Assembly: GCA_025655575.1 (NCBI GenBank)
Contig: JAHXIP010000004.1
Coordinates: forward strand, 186,001-250,000
Reading direction: 5' to 3'
DNA from: Candidatus Thiodiazotropha sp. (ex Monitilora ramsayi)
GTDB lineage: Bacteria > Pseudomonadota > Gammaproteobacteria > Chromatiales > Chromatiaceae
Length of the DNA stretch: 64,000 nucleotides
Shown here: one piece after another, positions 20,117 through 33,331 of the stretch
How the letters are laid out: each line of letters starts with the position of its first letter
Numbering within the stretch: the first letter of the stretch is position 1
Notes under the pieces: model-generated
The model's database searches: none
What the model saw: only the letters and a program-made list of their open reading frames with translations
Told to the model about the DNA's origin: nothing
Translations under genes and position numbers: made by a program

Positions 20117-21058
20117 TTAGCCTTCAGGCCATAGTGACCTGATCGCAGCGATACCCTGCGCCCCTGCCTGACTGGCCTGCCCCAGCATATTGGGGTGCAT
20201 GCCACCCAATGCATAAACCGGCAGATTGACATTTTCAACCCAGTCACTGAATTTCCCCCAACCGAGTGCGGCCGTATTCGGGTGGGTGGCTGTCGGCGCC
20301 ACAGGAGAGAGAAACACATAATCGAGCCGCAGTTGGGATGCCTGCTCCAGTTCTTTCCGGGTATGGCAGGAGGCGCCTATCAACCCTTTACCCGATGGTC
20401 GCGCATCAAGTGCCACCATCTGATTGGCAGTGAGATGAATACCATCGGCCATACCCAACCACCTGACGCATCCAGAGGGACGATTGACAAGCAGCTTGGC
20501 ATTATACCTCTCACACAGAGGACTTGCCGCATTGAGCAGGTGTTTATAGGCTGCATCATCCAACGCATGGGCACGCAGTTGGACCAGCCTCAAACCATTC
20601 GTGAGAGCAAGATCCAGTCGTCGTAGAAAATCTTCCGGCTGAGTGGGCTCACGACCGGTAATCAAATAACGATCCGGCAACTGAAGGGCTGTGATTACCG
20701 GACGATCTGCCGCCGGGAATGACTCAGCCTGCATCTCTTCAGGTTGGAGCCAACGCAGCGGCTGTCCTTCCAATCCTTTTGCTTCGCCCTCGAAGCGGGT
20801 CACACGGAAAAAATCAAGCAGTACCTGCCGGTCACCGTAATTGTGCTGTATGCGGATTAACGGCTTAATATCCAGCGGCAGAATATCGAGCTCTTCCTTC
20901 AACTCCCGGACCAGTGCCTGCCGCACCGACTCCCCCGCTTCCACCTTGCCACCCGGAAATTCCCACAAGCCGCCCTGATGCAGATGATCTGCGCGCTTAC
21001 TGATGAGCACCCGCCCCAGGTTATCCAGAATCGCGGCAGCTGCGACATGAATGGGCAT
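20117..21058 (-). CDS. Nudix (MutT-like) hydrolase fused to a thiamine-phosphate-synthase-like domain
   Basis: 313 residues. The first about 130 form a MutT-type Nudix domain: an HVAAAAILD start, then GGKVEAGES and RELKEEL, a complete GX5EX7REUXEE box, suggesting 8-oxo-dGTP cleansing. Residues about 150-313 match the TIM-barrel ThiE/TenI family (LRLVQLRAHAL, LLVNRP, GIHLTANQM, FLSPVAPTATHP, ALGGM). The fusion is a known architecture in gammaproteobacteria; the role of the second domain is unsettled. The ATG at 21058 is chosen because it begins 19 nt after the argJ stop; starting at 21127 would overlap argJ by 50 bp. Confidence 0.9.
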   Translation of the reverse strand: MPIHVAAAAILDNLGRVLISKRADHLHQGGLWEFPGGKVEAGESVRQALVRELKEELDILPLDIKPLIRIQHNYGDRQVLLDFFRVTRFEGEAKGLEGQPLRWLQPEEMQAESFPAADRPVITALQLPDRYLITGREPTQPEDFLRRLDLALTNGLRLVQLRAHALDDAAYKHLLNAASPLCERYNAKLLVNRPSGCVRWLGMADGIHLTANQMVALDARPSGKGLIGASCHTRKELEQASQLRLDYVFLSPVAPTATHPNTAALGWGKFSDWVENVNLPVYALGGMHPNMLGQASQAGAQGIAAIRSLWPEG

Positions 21059-21077
21059 GACGGACGCCTTGATCTTA

Positions 21078-22301
21078 TCAGGTACGGTATTCCGCGTTGA
21101 TCTTGACGTAGTCATAGGAGAGATCACAGGTCAGAACCCGAGTCTCAGCCTTACCCCGTCCCAGCTTGACCCGTATGGTAAATTCAGTTTTGTCCATGAC
21201 CGCTTGACCTGCCGCTTCGGTGTAGTCCTCGGCCCGTCCGCCATCACGGACGATGCAGACATCATCCAGCCAGATCTCCACCCCATCGATATCGAGCTGT
21301 TGCAGACCAGCACGACCAACAGCGGCAAGTATCCGTCCCCAGTTGGGATCTGAAGCGAAAAGGGCTGTTTTTACCAAGGGTGAATGGGCGATGGTATAAG
21401 CCACTTCCCGTGCCTCAGACACATCAACCGCCTGCTCCACCAAAACCTCCACCAGTTTGGTCGCACCTTCGCCATCTCGCACAATTTCCCGGGCCAACGC
21501 CATACAAACATCGGCAACAACCGCTGAGAATTTCTCATAGGCCTGGGAGGCCCGATCAGTTATCGGCGAATGTGAGGAGCGTCCGCTAGCCAGGAGGACG
21601 CAAGCATCATTGGTTGAGGTATCGCCATCAATGGTGATGCTGTTGAAAGAGGGCTCGACCGCAGCCGAGAGACAGGATTGTAATAGTCCCTGATCGACAG
21701 AGAGATCCGTCGCAATGTAGGCCAGCATAGTGGCCATATCCGGGCGAATCATACCGGCGCCTTTTGCCATGCCGGTCACCCTGGCGGTGACACCATCCAC
21801 TTCGAAGCTTCGCGATACCAGCTTAGGCCGGGTATCAGTGGTCATGATAGCTTCAGCTGCCTGCTCCCAGCCATCCTCATTCAAATCGGCCAATGCCGCT
21901 GGCATGGCCTGTTGCATGCGATCGACCGGCAGATTGACACCGATCACACCGGTCGAGAAAGGCAGTACCTCATCGGTATCACAGCCAAAAGCATCAGCCA
22001 ACAGACGGCATGTCGCGTCAGCATCACGCATACCTTGCTCCCCGGTACCGGCATTGGCGTTACCTGAATTCACCAGTAGATAACGAGGTGTACGCTTGCG
22101 AAGATGGGACTTGGCCACATGCACCGGAGCAGCACAGAAGGCATTACGTGTAAAAACAGCGGCACAGCTGCCACCTTGGGCCAATTCGATAACCACCATA
22201 TCCTTTCGGTCGGTGACTTTAATGCCGGCTGCAGCTACACCAATCTGTATGCCAGGAATCGCCAGATGGTCTGCCACGGCTAGCTCAGCTGTCCATGACA
22301 C
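21078..22301 (-). CDS. argJ: bifunctional glutamate N-acetyltransferase / amino-acid acetyltransferase
   Basis: Transfers acetyl between N-acetylornithine and glutamate in arginine synthesis. The precursor self-cleaves before the Thr in [14 protein letters not shown] to form two chains. Also visible are [11 protein letters not shown] and the C-terminal [12 protein letters not shown]. Up to 407 residues. The start is uncertain: GTG at 22301 overlaps secA by 22 bp, whereas GTG at 22277 lies just after the secA stop and gives [10 protein letters not shown]; neither has a good Shine-Dalgarno. Downstream of secA and upstream of the Nudix fusion, probably one transcript. Confidence 0.94.
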   Translation of the reverse strand: MSWTAELAVADHLAIPGIQIGVAAAGIKVTDRKDMVVIELAQGGSCAAVFTRNAFCAAPVHVAKSHLRKRTPRYLLVNSGNANAGTGEQGMRDADATCRLLADAFGCDTDEVLPFSTGVIGVNLPVDRMQQAMPAALADLNEDGWEQAAEAIMTTDTRPKLVSRSFEVDGVTARVTGMAKGAGMIRPDMATMLAYIATDLSVDQGLLQSCLSAAVEPSFNSITIDGDTSTNDACVLLASGRSSHSPITDRASQAYEKFSAVVADVCMALAREIVRDGEGATKLVEVLVEQAVDVSEAREVAYTIAHSPLVKTALFASDPNWGRILAAVGRAGLQQLDIDGVEIWLDDVCIVRDGGRAEDYTEAAGQAVMDKTEFTIRVKLGRGKAETRVLTCDLSYDYVKINAEYRT

Positions 22302-25090
22302 TGCTTGTATTTCTTACCGGAACCACAGGGGCAGGGCTCATTCCGTCCGATCTTGCGGCCATCACGTACAAAGGGCTGGTGTTGTTCCTCGCCCTCTTCG
22401 ACAGGTGGCTGCGCTGTCGCTTCCTCCGCTAGTCCTTCGAATGCTTCATGTTTAAATTCGAAGTCGGATGCCTGGGGTTGCTGTTCCTGCACCACCATCT
22501 CTTCCGGCCGCTGCACCTGCACCTTGGAGAGCAGCGTAATGACCTCTTCCTTAATGCTGTCGAGCATACTGGAGAACATGGCGAAGGCCTCCCGCTTGTA
22601 CTCCTGCTTGGGATTCTTCTGAGCATAACCCCGAAGATGTATTCCCTGACGCAGATAGTCCATGGCGGCCAGATGCTCTTTCCAGTGACTGTCCAGTGTT
22701 TGCAACATCACCGCTTTTTCGAAGTGACGCATATTATCATTGCCCACTTGACTCTCTTTATCCTGATAGCCGACGATCAGGTTATCCAGGATGCGTTCCT
22801 TGAGGGTCTCTTCATGCAGGTCGTCGTCCTCGTCGAGCCATGCCTGTACCGGCCACTCGCCACCAAATGTTTCAGTCAATCCTTCACTCAGGCCAGGGAC
22901 GTCCCACTGTTCCTCAATACTCTGGGGAGGGATGTGGTTGTGAAAGACTTCGTTAAGAACATCGAACCGCAAAGAGGTAACGGACTCAGAAATATCCTCC
23001 ACTTCCATTAGCTCGTTGCGCTGTTCATACACAACCTTACGCTGGTCATTGGCTACGTCATCATACTCCAGCAGTTGCTTGCGAATATCGAAGTTGCGGC
23101 CTTCCACCTTTCTTTGGGCATTTTCAATGGCCCTGGAGACCCAGGGATGCTCTATGGCTTCGCCCCGCTCCATGCCCATCTTCTGCATCAGTGAGCCTAC
23201 CTTATCGGAAGCGAAGATACGCATCAGGCTGTCCTGCAGGGAGAGATAGAACCGGCTGGAACCCGGATCACCCTGTCGGCCGGAACGACCACGCAGCTGG
23301 TTGTCGATACGCCGGGATTCATGCCGTTCGGTACCGATCACATGTAGTCCACCGGCATCCAGTACCTTCTGGTGACGTGATTTCCACGTCTCAGTTGCCT
23401 GCTCAACCTGTGCAGGCTCAGGGTTCTCACCAAGCGTTTCCAGGTCAGAATCGAGGTTGCCGCCCAGTACGATATCGGTACCGCGACCCGCCATGTTGGT
23501 TGCAATAGTCACCGAACCCGGACGCCCGGCTTGAGCAACGATTAGTGCTTCCTGTTGATGATGCTTAGCATTCAGTACTTTGTGGTCGACCTTCGCTTTG
23601 TCGAGCAGCTCGGATATCAATTCAGAGGTTTCGATTGAAGCGGTGCCCACCAGCACAGGCTGGCCACGCTTGACGCAATCCTGTACATCTTCAAGGATCG
23701 CTTCGTACTTTTCATCCGGTGTGAGATAGACAAGATCGCCCATATCATCCCGGATCATCGGCATATTGGTGGGGATGACCACCACTTCCAGGCCGTAGAT
23801 CTGTTGAAATTCAAAAGCCTCGGTATCCGCCGTGCCGGTCATACCCGAGAGCTTCTCATAGAGGCGGAAGTAGTTCTGAAAGGTGATCGAGGCAAGGGTC
23901 TGGTTCTCGTTCTGGATCTTGACCCCTTCTTTGGCCTCGACAGCCTGATGCAGACCATCTGACCAACGCCTGCCCGGCATGGTACGACCAGTAAACTCAT
24001 CAACAATAACCACCTCGTTATCCTTGACGATATACTCCACATTGCGCTGAAACAGTGCGTGGGCGCGCAGTGCCGCATTGACATGATGCATCAGGATAAT
24101 GTTGGCGGAGTCGTAAAGGCTCGCCCCCTCTTCCAGCATGCCCGCCTCTGTCAGCATCTCTTCCACATGCTGATGGCCTTCTTCACTCAAGAAAGTCTGG
24201 CGCGCCTTCTCGTCAACTGAGAAATCGCCGGGCCCGAAATCGGGCTTGCCTTCCTCGTTGGTAATGGGGTCCTGGCGAGTCAACCTGGGGATGATCTTGT
24301 TGACCGCCATATAGAGCTCGGATGAGTCATCTGTAGGGCCTGAAATGATTAATGGCGTACGCGCCTCATCGATCAGGATGGAATCGACCTCATCGACAAT
24401 GGCAAAGAAAGGCGGACGCTGCACCCGTTGGTCTGCACTGAAAGCCATGTTGTCGCGCAGGTAGTCGAAGCCATATTCGTTGTTGGTGCCATAGGTGATA
24501 TCCGCAGCGTAGGCCTCTTGGCGGGATACGGGTCTGAGATGGAGAAAACCACCCGACTTGCCATCATACTGAGGATCAAACAGATAGGACGAACTGTCCG
24601 GCCCAGCGCCACCCGAAGAGTTGATAACACCGGTAGTAAGACCGAGGAAGTGGTAGAGACGTCCCATCCAGGCGGCATCACGCCGTGCCAGATAGTCATT
24701 CACCGTCACTACATGCACACCCTTTGCCGGCAAGGCGTTGAGGTAGGCCGCCAAGGTGGCGACCAGGGTCTTACCCTCACCGGTGCGCATCTCTGAGATT
24801 TTACCCTGATGGAGCACCATGCCACCGATGAGCTGTACATCGAAGTGACGCATCTGCATCACCCGGCGTCCCGCTTCTCTCACGACAGCAAAAGCCTCCA
24901 GCATCAGACCGTCGAGTTTCTCGCCTGCCTCCAAGCGGGTTCTGAATGCTTCTGTTTTCTCTCGTAACGCCCCATCGGAGAGCGATTCCAAATCAGCCTC
25001 TAACACATTGATTTGGGACACCGTTTTTGACAAACGTTTGACCAGGCGCTCATTACGGCTGCCGAAGATCTTCTTGAAGATTTTATTCAC
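22280..25090 (-). CDS. secA: preprotein translocase ATPase SecA
   Basis: ATPase motor driving proteins through SecYEG. 936 residues, full length. Walker A region [13 protein letters not shown], Walker [21 protein letters not shown], the second nucleotide fold with [11 protein letters not shown] and the [11 protein letters not shown] motif VI, then the helical domain. The extreme C-terminus [17 protein letters not shown] is the zinc-binding SecB-docking tail. Leads the secA-argJ-Nudix group. A 234-bp spacer without genes precedes it. Confidence 0.98.
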   Translation of the reverse strand: MNKIFKKIFGSRNERLVKRLSKTVSQINVLEADLESLSDGALREKTEAFRTRLEAGEKLDGLMLEAFAVVREAGRRVMQMRHFDVQLIGGMVLHQGKISEMRTGEGKTLVATLAAYLNALPAKGVHVVTVNDYLARRDAAWMGRLYHFLGLTTGVINSSGGAGPDSSSYLFDPQYDGKSGGFLHLRPVSRQEAYAADITYGTNNEYGFDYLRDNMAFSADQRVQRPPFFAIVDEVDSILIDEARTPLIISGPTDDSSELYMAVNKIIPRLTRQDPITNEEGKPDFGPGDFSVDEKARQTFLSEEGHQHVEEMLTEAGMLEEGASLYDSANIILMHHVNAALRAHALFQRNVEYIVKDNEVVIVDEFTGRTMPGRRWSDGLHQAVEAKEGVKIQNENQTLASITFQNYFRLYEKLSGMTGTADTEAFEFQQIYGLEVVVIPTNMPMIRDDMGDLVYLTPDEKYEAILEDVQDCVKRGQPVLVGTASIETSELISELLDKAKVDHKVLNAKHHQQEALIVAQAGRPGSVTIATNMAGRGTDIVLGGNLDSDLETLGENPEPAQVEQATETWKSRHQKVLDAGGLHVIGTERHESRRIDNQLRGRSGRQGDPGSSRFYLSLQDSLMRIFASDKVGSLMQKMGMERGEAIEHPWVSRAIENAQRKVEGRNFDIRKQLLEYDDVANDQRKVVYEQRNELMEVEDISESVTSLRFDVLNEVFHNHIPPQSIEEQWDVPGLSEGLTETFGGEWPVQAWLDEDDDLHEETLKERILDNLIVGYQDKESQVGNDNMRHFEKAVMLQTLDSHWKEHLAAMDYLRQGIHLRGYAQKNPKQEYKREAFAMFSSMLDSIKEEVITLLSKVQVQRPEEMVVQEQQPQASDFEFKHEAFEGLAEEATAQPPVEEGEEQHQPFVRDGRKIGRNEPCPCGSGKKYKQCHGQLS

Positions 25091-25324
25091 TATGAATCCA
25101 GGTATACGTCAGGGATGCGAAATCAGAGAATCATACAGCATGCGGGCGCATTGCTGAAGAATCGACATATCATTCCTGTGGATCTCAGCATGCCTGTCAG
25201 TCAACGGTATTCAACAATCAGTGAGAGAGGCGAAGGAAACCACAAACTAACAAACCGCTGACTTAAGTCACCGATAATTTGAGATTCTTTGCTTTCCAGA
25301 ATCAGGAATCAGAATTTTGCAGAC

Positions 25325-26269
25325 TCAGGCCGAGTCTTTACTGCGTTTGGTTCGAATATACTTGGTTGGGTTAACGATTTTTCCATTCCGCACTACCTCA
25401 AAATGGACGTGCGGGCCAGTAGAACGACCGGTTGACCCCATGGTGGCGATGACCTGTCCCGGTCTGATGCGGTCACCGATCTCAACCAGGATTTTCGCGT
25501 TATGTCCGTATCGTGTGACATAACCTTTGCCGTGATTGATTTCTACCATCTCTCCATAGCCATAGCGTTCACCTGACCAAGTCACAACACCAGCAGCCAC
25601 AGCGACGACATCCGAACCCTCTTTGCCAGCGAAATCCATGCCCTTATGCATTGTGCGTTTGCCTGAGAATGGATCGTTTCTCATCCCAAAATAGGACGAG
25701 ATCCACCCTTTTTTGATCGGCCGACCTGCCGGGTGGATTGACTCCTCAAGGTTTGAATTCATGATCAGGTCTTCAACAAGCGTCAGTTGCTGTTGGCGGT
25801 CATCGATCATCTCTTCTAGGCTCTGCATCTCCTGCAGAAGATCAGGCAGTGCCGATTGATCTGCAACAGCATCTTGTCCCTCGGGACCACCGATGGCTGG
25901 GGGTTCCTGGAAGCTGAACTCTCCCTTATCCAACCGACCGATCTCAACCAGGCGTTCACCGAGAGCATCGAGTCGTATCAACTGTGACTGCAACTGACCC
26001 ATGCGGATGGCCAGTGCATCGATTTCATTCTGCGCATCGGCTTTTACATCCGACAGTAACTGACGCTCATCAGCAAATGTCCGCTTGAGACTGGCAACCA
26101 GTTGATGCTCAGGAAACTCTGCACTCTCTATGCCCATCTGGTAACCTGCCCACAGCATGCCGAGGCCGAACACCCCAACTACGGCTGCGATCACAGACGC
26201 GTAGAAACATCGCATGGCCCTACTGCAAGTTTGCCCGATTCCACGCAAGTATATGATTTTCATATCCAT
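25325..26269 (-). CDS. M23-family (LytM-type) metallopeptidase, membrane anchored
   Basis: 314 residues: one N-terminal transmembrane helix (about 22-45), a periplasmic coiled-coil linker (about 55-175), then a LytM domain with MHKGMDFAG (H-x3-D zinc ligands) and the catalytic HVHFEV. GKGYVTRYGH and GSTGRSTGPH are also typical. All zinc residues are present, so an active peptidoglycan endopeptidase is likely rather than an EnvC-style activator. An M23 peptidase beside secA, a DciA-type gene and lpxC is a common gammaproteobacterial arrangement. Confidence 0.9.
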   Translation of the reverse strand: MDMKIIYLRGIGQTCSRAMRCFYASVIAAVVGVFGLGMLWAGYQMGIESAEFPEHQLVASLKRTFADERQLLSDVKADAQNEIDALAIRMGQLQSQLIRLDALGERLVEIGRLDKGEFSFQEPPAIGGPEGQDAVADQSALPDLLQEMQSLEEMIDDRQQQLTLVEDLIMNSNLEESIHPAGRPIKKGWISSYFGMRNDPFSGKRTMHKGMDFAGKEGSDVVAVAAGVVTWSGERYGYGEMVEINHGKGYVTRYGHNAKILVEIGDRIRPGQVIATMGSTGRSTGPHVHFEVVRNGKIVNPTKYIRTKRSKDSA

Positions 26270-26382
26270 TTTTTGAGTTACACGCTACTGGTACTTTGTT
26301 TGTCGGTCAAAAATTCACGAACTTTAACATTTTATCTTCGAAATGTGGTGTTTTTCTTAGCTTTTTTCTATTCTGTTTCCCA

Positions 26383-26826
26383 ATGAGAACAGTCCAACAA
26401 TACATGACTTCACGTTCTGTCCTGACGCTTCTCGGCAAGCAGCTATCGAACCAGAAAGTCTTGGTGGAACAAATTAAAGCTTTGTTGCCATCCCCCCTGA
26501 ATGAGCAGATTCACGGGGCTGTCATGCAGACACGCACGCTCAGCCTTTTCGTCAACTCACCGGTGTGGGCCAGCCGCCTTCGCTACCTTGCACCCGAACT
26601 TCTGCGTCAACTGAAACAACAGGGGCTGATCATTGACCGGGTCCGCACTCGAATCGCGGCCCAAGAAGTCACGAAGGCAACTCATCGTAGTGGTCGAATG
26701 AGACTCTCACTGAGCGAAAAGAGTGCCGAAATACTGCGCCAGACAGCTGTTGCACTCGAGGATAAACCACTGAGAGAGGCAATGCTCCGATTAAGTCGGC
26801 ACGGCCAGAGGAAGAGGTCGGACTAG
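26383..26826 (+). CDS. dciA: DciA-family (DUF721) replicative helicase loader
   Basis: 147 residues. The core VWASRLRYLAPELLRQLKQQG is the DUF721/DciA signature (W-x-x-x-L-R). DciA proteins load the DnaB helicase in bacteria lacking DnaC. The basic C-terminal extension (HRSGRMRLSLSEKSAEILRQ) is short and probably flexible. I start at ATG 26383 because the upstream in-frame part is hydrophobic and unlike the family. ATG 26404 is also possible, as no strong Shine-Dalgarno marks either. It is divergent from the M23 gene and convergent with lpxC. Confidence 0.83.
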   Translation: MRTVQQYMTSRSVLTLLGKQLSNQKVLVEQIKALLPSPLNEQIHGAVMQTRTLSLFVNSPVWASRLRYLAPELLRQLKQQGLIIDRVRTRIAAQEVTKATHRSGRMRLSLSEKSAEILRQTAVALEDKPLREAMLRLSRHGQRKRSD

Positions 26827-26899
26827 TATCTACCTGACTCACCCACTGACTGGATCGACTTTTCGTTCCCTGAAAGATCTCAGGTAACGCAATATATGA

Positions 26900-26923
26900 C
26901 TCCGGCCAAATCTCTTGCCGGAG
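26900..26923. other. GC-rich hairpin between dciA and lpxC
   Basis: CTCCGGC (26900-26906) pairs with GCCGGAG (26917-26923) around a 10-nt loop, between two convergent genes. There is no T tract on either side, so it is at best an imperfect terminator or an mRNA 3'-end stabiliser. Confidence 0.4.
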
Positions 26924-26941
26924 AGTAGAATTCGCTATGGC

Positions 26942-27859
26942 TCAGGTAAGCGTGAGGTGCGCCGGTTTCATGTAGGAAATGGGTGCATCCTCCGGTTCAT
27001 CGAAGGTGATCTCTTCCCAGGCATCTTCCTGGCTGATTAGTTCCCGCAATAAACGATTGTTCAGTGCATGGCCGGACTTGTGGCCCTTGAATGCACCGAT
27101 CAGGCTGTGTCCCAGTAGATAGAGATCGCCGATGGCATCGAGTATTTTGTGTTTGACGAACTCATCTTCGTAACGCAGTCCATCCTCGTTCATCACCCGA
27201 TAGTCATCAACCACGATGGCATTGTCGAGACTGCCACCCAGGGCCAATTCCTTCTGCCTCAACATTTCGATATCGCGCAGAAAACCAAAGGTACGGGCTC
27301 GGCTGACCTCGCGGACGAAGGAGGTCGAGGAAAAGTCCACAGTGGCAAACTGAGCCCCTTCAGTGAAGGCAGGATGATCGAAGTCGATGGAAAAGGTGAC
27401 TTTGAACCCATCAAAAGGTTCAAACGAGGCGCGTTTGTCACCATCAACCACTTCGACTTTGCGCTTGATCCGTATAAAACGCTTGGGCTTGTTCTGTTCT
27501 TCAACACCGGCGGATTGCAGCAGGAACACGAAGGGACCAGCACTACCATCCATGATCGGGACTTCTGGGGCACTGACATCGACATAGGCGTTATCGATAC
27601 CTAAACCCGCAAAAGCGGAGAGAAGATGCTCAACCGTTGAGACACGCACACCGTCCTGCACCAGGGTACTCGAGAGACGGGTATCTCCCACATTCTCCGC
27701 ACAGGCGCGTATATCCACTGCAGGGTCGAGATCGACACGGCGAAAAACAATACCGGTATCCGGGGCAGCAGGACGCAAAGTGAGATAGACCTTCTCACCC
27801 GTGTGCAGCCCCACGCCAGTGGCGCGAATCACATTTTTTAACGTCCGTTGCCAAATCAT
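26942..27859 (-). CDS. lpxC: UDP-3-O-acyl-N-acetylglucosamine deacetylase
   Basis: Zinc deacetylase making the first committed step of lipid A synthesis. TGVGLHTGE at the N-terminus, the zinc motif [17 protein letters not shown], and [15 protein letters not shown] with two further zinc/catalytic residues are intact. Length 305 residues. It follows ftsZ at the end of the dcw cluster, the standard gammaproteobacterial order, after a 208-bp spacer that probably carries its own promoter. Confidence 0.97.
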   Translation of the reverse strand: MIWQRTLKNVIRATGVGLHTGEKVYLTLRPAAPDTGIVFRRVDLDPAVDIRACAENVGDTRLSSTLVQDGVRVSTVEHLLSAFAGLGIDNAYVDVSAPEVPIMDGSAGPFVFLLQSAGVEEQNKPKRFIRIKRKVEVVDGDKRASFEPFDGFKVTFSIDFDHPAFTEGAQFATVDFSSTSFVREVSRARTFGFLRDIEMLRQKELALGGSLDNAIVVDDYRVMNEDGLRYEDEFVKHKILDAIGDLYLLGHSLIGAFKGHKSGHALNNRLLRELISQEDAWEEITFDEPEDAPISYMKPAHLTLT

Positions 27860-28067
27860 CGACTTTCTAACTCCAATACAGGACCTAATTTTAGCCCTAA
27901 AAAGGCGCGCATCCTACCACATTGAGATTATCCGACAAAACAGGGGGTATTTGGTTCAAAACCTATACCTGACCTGTGCGTCTCTCAACAAAATCTAGCA
28001 GACTCTGTACCAATATGACCTTTATCTGGCTCTAACTCCTGGAGGAGCTCACATTTCTTAAGTCCTT

Positions 28068-29246
28068 TTAATCTGCCTGACGACGAAGAAAGGCCGGAAT
28101 ATCGAGATAATCCAGATTACCGTCCGCTGCCGGCGCCTGGGGCTGGGCTCCGGATGCACCGTTTCTGAGCACAGTGGGTCTGTCTAACTCACGGTAATCC
28201 TCAGGCTCAGGCTCGATAACATCTGAATTGACCAGTTTCACCGGTTTAATTTCCTCAACCTGGGTTGGCTTGGGTAGCTCGGCTCTGACGGTCTCACCAA
28301 GGCCGGTCGCCACCACTGTGACACGCATATCATTCTGCATATCCGGATCGATAACCGTACCGACAACCACAGTGGCATCGTCATCAGCGAACTCGCGCAC
28401 CGTATTGCCCACTTCATCGAACTCGCCAATAGCCAGATTGAGGCCAGCAGTAATGTTAACCAGGATGCCTTTGGCACCGGACAGGTTCACATCCTCCAAC
28501 AGTGGGCTGCGAATGGCCCGTTCAGCCGCCTCACGTGCCCGATTATCGCCGGAAGCCTCGCCAGAACCCATCATGGCGGCACCCATTTCAGACATCACGG
28601 TTTTCACATCAGCAAAGTCCACATTGATCAAGCCCGGACGGGTAATCAGCTCAGCAATTCCCTGTACTGCATGCAACAACACATCGTTGGCCGCTTTGAA
28701 GGCGTTGAGCAGACTCATCTCTTTGCCGAGCACCGCCAACAACTTCTCGTTGGGAATAGTAATCAGTGAATCCACATTCTCGCCAAGGTCAGCCATGCCC
28801 TGTTCGGCAACCTTCATGCGCTTACCGCCTTCGAAACCAAAGGGCTTTGTGACCACAGCGACCGTCAGGATGCCCAGCTCCTTCGCCACTTCAGCCACAA
28901 CTGGCGCTGCGCCGGTGCCGGTACCGCCACCCATGCCTGCTGTAATGAATACCATATCTGCACCGGCCAGCACCTCCTCAATGCGGTCCCGGTCTTCCAT
29001 CGCAGCCTGCCGGCCGACTTCAGGGTTCGCCCCTGCACCCAGTCCCTTGGTGATATCAGAACCCAGTTGCAGCAGCGTCCTGACTTCACTATTACGCAGT
29101 GCCTGCGCATCCGTATTGGCACAGATAAAATCCACACCTTCGATTTCGCCGGTCAGCATGTGATTGATAGCGTTGCCGCCACCGCCACCGACACCGATCA
29201 CCTTGATCACAGCATTCTGACTGTGAGTATCCATTAATTCGAACAT
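28068..29246 (-). CDS. ftsZ: cell division protein FtsZ
   Basis: Tubulin-like GTPase that forms the Z ring. [17 protein letters not shown] at the N-terminus, the tubulin signature [14 protein letters not shown], the T7-loop region with NVDFAD, a variable linker (about 320-375) and the conserved C-terminal peptide [15 protein letters not shown], which binds FtsA/ZipA. 392 residues. It is the last dcw gene, 41 bp after ftsA. Confidence 0.98.
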   Translation of the reverse strand: MFELMDTHSQNAVIKVIGVGGGGGNAINHMLTGEIEGVDFICANTDAQALRNSEVRTLLQLGSDITKGLGAGANPEVGRQAAMEDRDRIEEVLAGADMVFITAGMGGGTGTGAAPVVAEVAKELGILTVAVVTKPFGFEGGKRMKVAEQGMADLGENVDSLITIPNEKLLAVLGKEMSLLNAFKAANDVLLHAVQGIAELITRPGLINVDFADVKTVMSEMGAAMMGSGEASGDNRAREAAERAIRSPLLEDVNLSGAKGILVNITAGLNLAIGEFDEVGNTVREFADDDATVVVGTVIDPDMQNDMRVTVVATGLGETVRAELPKPTQVEEIKPVKLVNSDVIEPEPEDYRELDRPTVLRNGASGAQPQAPAADGNLDYLDIPAFLRRQAD

Positions 29247-29287
29247 TGCCTATCTCCTCGTCTGACGCGCCTAAAACAGAAAAATGA

Positions 29288-30523
29288 TTAAAAATTGCCT
29301 TGGAACCAATGTTTCATGCGTTCCCAAATTGCCTTCATACCGCCTTCATTTGCCAGCTCACGACCGCCTTGCGCCCGGTTCCGCTGACCAAACAACAACA
29401 ACCCCACACCGGTGGAATAGATCGGATTACGCACCACGTCAGCCAGTCCGCTGACATACTGCGGCACACCGAGTCTTACCGGCATGTGAAAAACCTCTTC
29501 CGCCAAATCAATGGCCCCTTCCATCTTCGAACTGCCTCCGGTCAACACCACGCCGCCTGCAATCACATCCTCGAAACCGCTGCGCCGCAGTTCGGCCTGG
29601 ATCAAAGTCATCAACTCCTCATATCTGGGCTCCACCACCTCCGCCAGCGTCTGGCGGGAGAGTCTTCGTGGTGGCCGTTCACCGATGCTGGGCACCTCGA
29701 TGGTCTCATCGTTTGTGGCCAGTTGAGTCAGTGCGCAGGCATATTTGATCTTGATCTCTTCCGCATGCTGAGTGGGTGTGCGAAGGGCCACGGCGATATC
29801 ATTGGTCACCTGATCTCCCGCAATGGGAATCACGGCGGTGTGACGGATGGCGCCACCGGTAAAGACTGCGATATCGGTGGTGCCGCCTCCGATATCCACC
29901 AGGCAGACACCCAGCTCCTTCTCATCCTCACTGAGGACGGAGTAGCTGGATGCCAGCTGCTCGAGAATCAGATCATCCGCATCCAAGCCACAGCGGCGAA
30001 CGCACTTAACGATGTTCTGTGCAGCGCTGACCGCGCCGGTCACCATATGGACCCGGGATTCGAGCCGCACACCGGACATGCCGATGGGGTCGCGGATGCC
30101 CTCCTGTTCGTCGATAATGAACTCCTGGGGCAGAATATGGAGAATCCTCTGATCTGCAGGTATCGCCACCGCTCTGGCCGCATCGATAACCCGCTCCATA
30201 TCTCCCTGAGTCACCTCTTTATCTCTGATCGCAACAATACCGTGGGAGTTGAGACTGCGGATGTGGCTGCCCGCAATCCCCGCATAGACCGAGTGAATCT
30301 CGCAGCCCGCCATCAATTCAGCCTCTTCCACCGCACGCTGAATCGACTGCACAGTGGATTCGATATTGACCACCACGCCTTTCTTCAATCCACGCGACGG
30401 GTGAGATCCGATACCGATAATTTCGATACCTCCGTCGTTTCTGATCTCACCGACGATCGCCACCACTTTCGAAGTACCGATATCGAGTCCAATGATCAGA
30501 TTCTTCTCGCTTCGCTTTGTCAT
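29288..30523 (-). CDS. ftsA: cell division protein FtsA
   Basis: Actin-like ATPase that tethers FtsZ to the membrane. The phosphate-1 loop GLDIGTSKVVAIVGE, VDIGGGTTDIAVF, the adenosine motif GGVVLTGGSSKMEG, and the C-terminal amphipathic membrane helix (AIWERMKHWFQGNF) are all visible. 411 residues. It abuts ftsQ with no spacer. A long open frame exists on the opposite strand but is only a codon-bias shadow. Confidence 0.97.
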   Translation of the reverse strand: MTKRSEKNLIIGLDIGTSKVVAIVGEIRNDGGIEIIGIGSHPSRGLKKGVVVNIESTVQSIQRAVEEAELMAGCEIHSVYAGIAGSHIRSLNSHGIVAIRDKEVTQGDMERVIDAARAVAIPADQRILHILPQEFIIDEQEGIRDPIGMSGVRLESRVHMVTGAVSAAQNIVKCVRRCGLDADDLILEQLASSYSVLSEDEKELGVCLVDIGGGTTDIAVFTGGAIRHTAVIPIAGDQVTNDIAVALRTPTQHAEEIKIKYACALTQLATNDETIEVPSIGERPPRRLSRQTLAEVVEPRYEELMTLIQAELRRSGFEDVIAGGVVLTGGSSKMEGAIDLAEEVFHMPVRLGVPQYVSGLADVVRNPIYSTGVGLLLFGQRNRAQGGRELANEGGMKAIWERMKHWFQGNF

Positions 30524-33152
<2,629 letters not shown>

Positions 33153-33154
33153 TC

Positions 33155-33331
33155 TTATCGACTCTCTTCCTGTACGTTTTTTTTCAACGAAGCAGCCCCT
33201 ACACCGAGCCGTGACAACTGACTCTGCAATTGAGACAACAGGTACCGCTTGCTGTAAAACAACGGCGGCAGATGGGCTTGCAGGGACTCACCACAACCCA
33301 TGTGAAATCGCTTCATGTCGACCTGATTCAT
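33155..33331 (-). CDS. 58-residue uncharacterised protein between murC and murB
   Basis: A complete frame that fills the murC-murB gap exactly. The murC stop TAA (33332-33334) is followed at once by ATG 33329-33331, with GGAGG at 33340-33344 spaced 8 nt before it. It ends with TAA at 33155-33157, two bases before the murB ATG. The protein begins MNQVDMKRFHMGCGESL and ends SLKKNVQEESR. It is basic, probably helical in the middle (SKRYLLSQLQSQLSRL), and has no signal peptide or membrane segment. I do not recognise a family. Exact packing in an operon where every other junction overlaps argues for real translation; a role near cell-wall synthesis is only guilt by association. Confidence 0.7.
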   Translation of the reverse strand: MNQVDMKRFHMGCGESLQAHLPPLFYSKRYLLSQLQSQLSRLGVGAASLKKNVQEESR

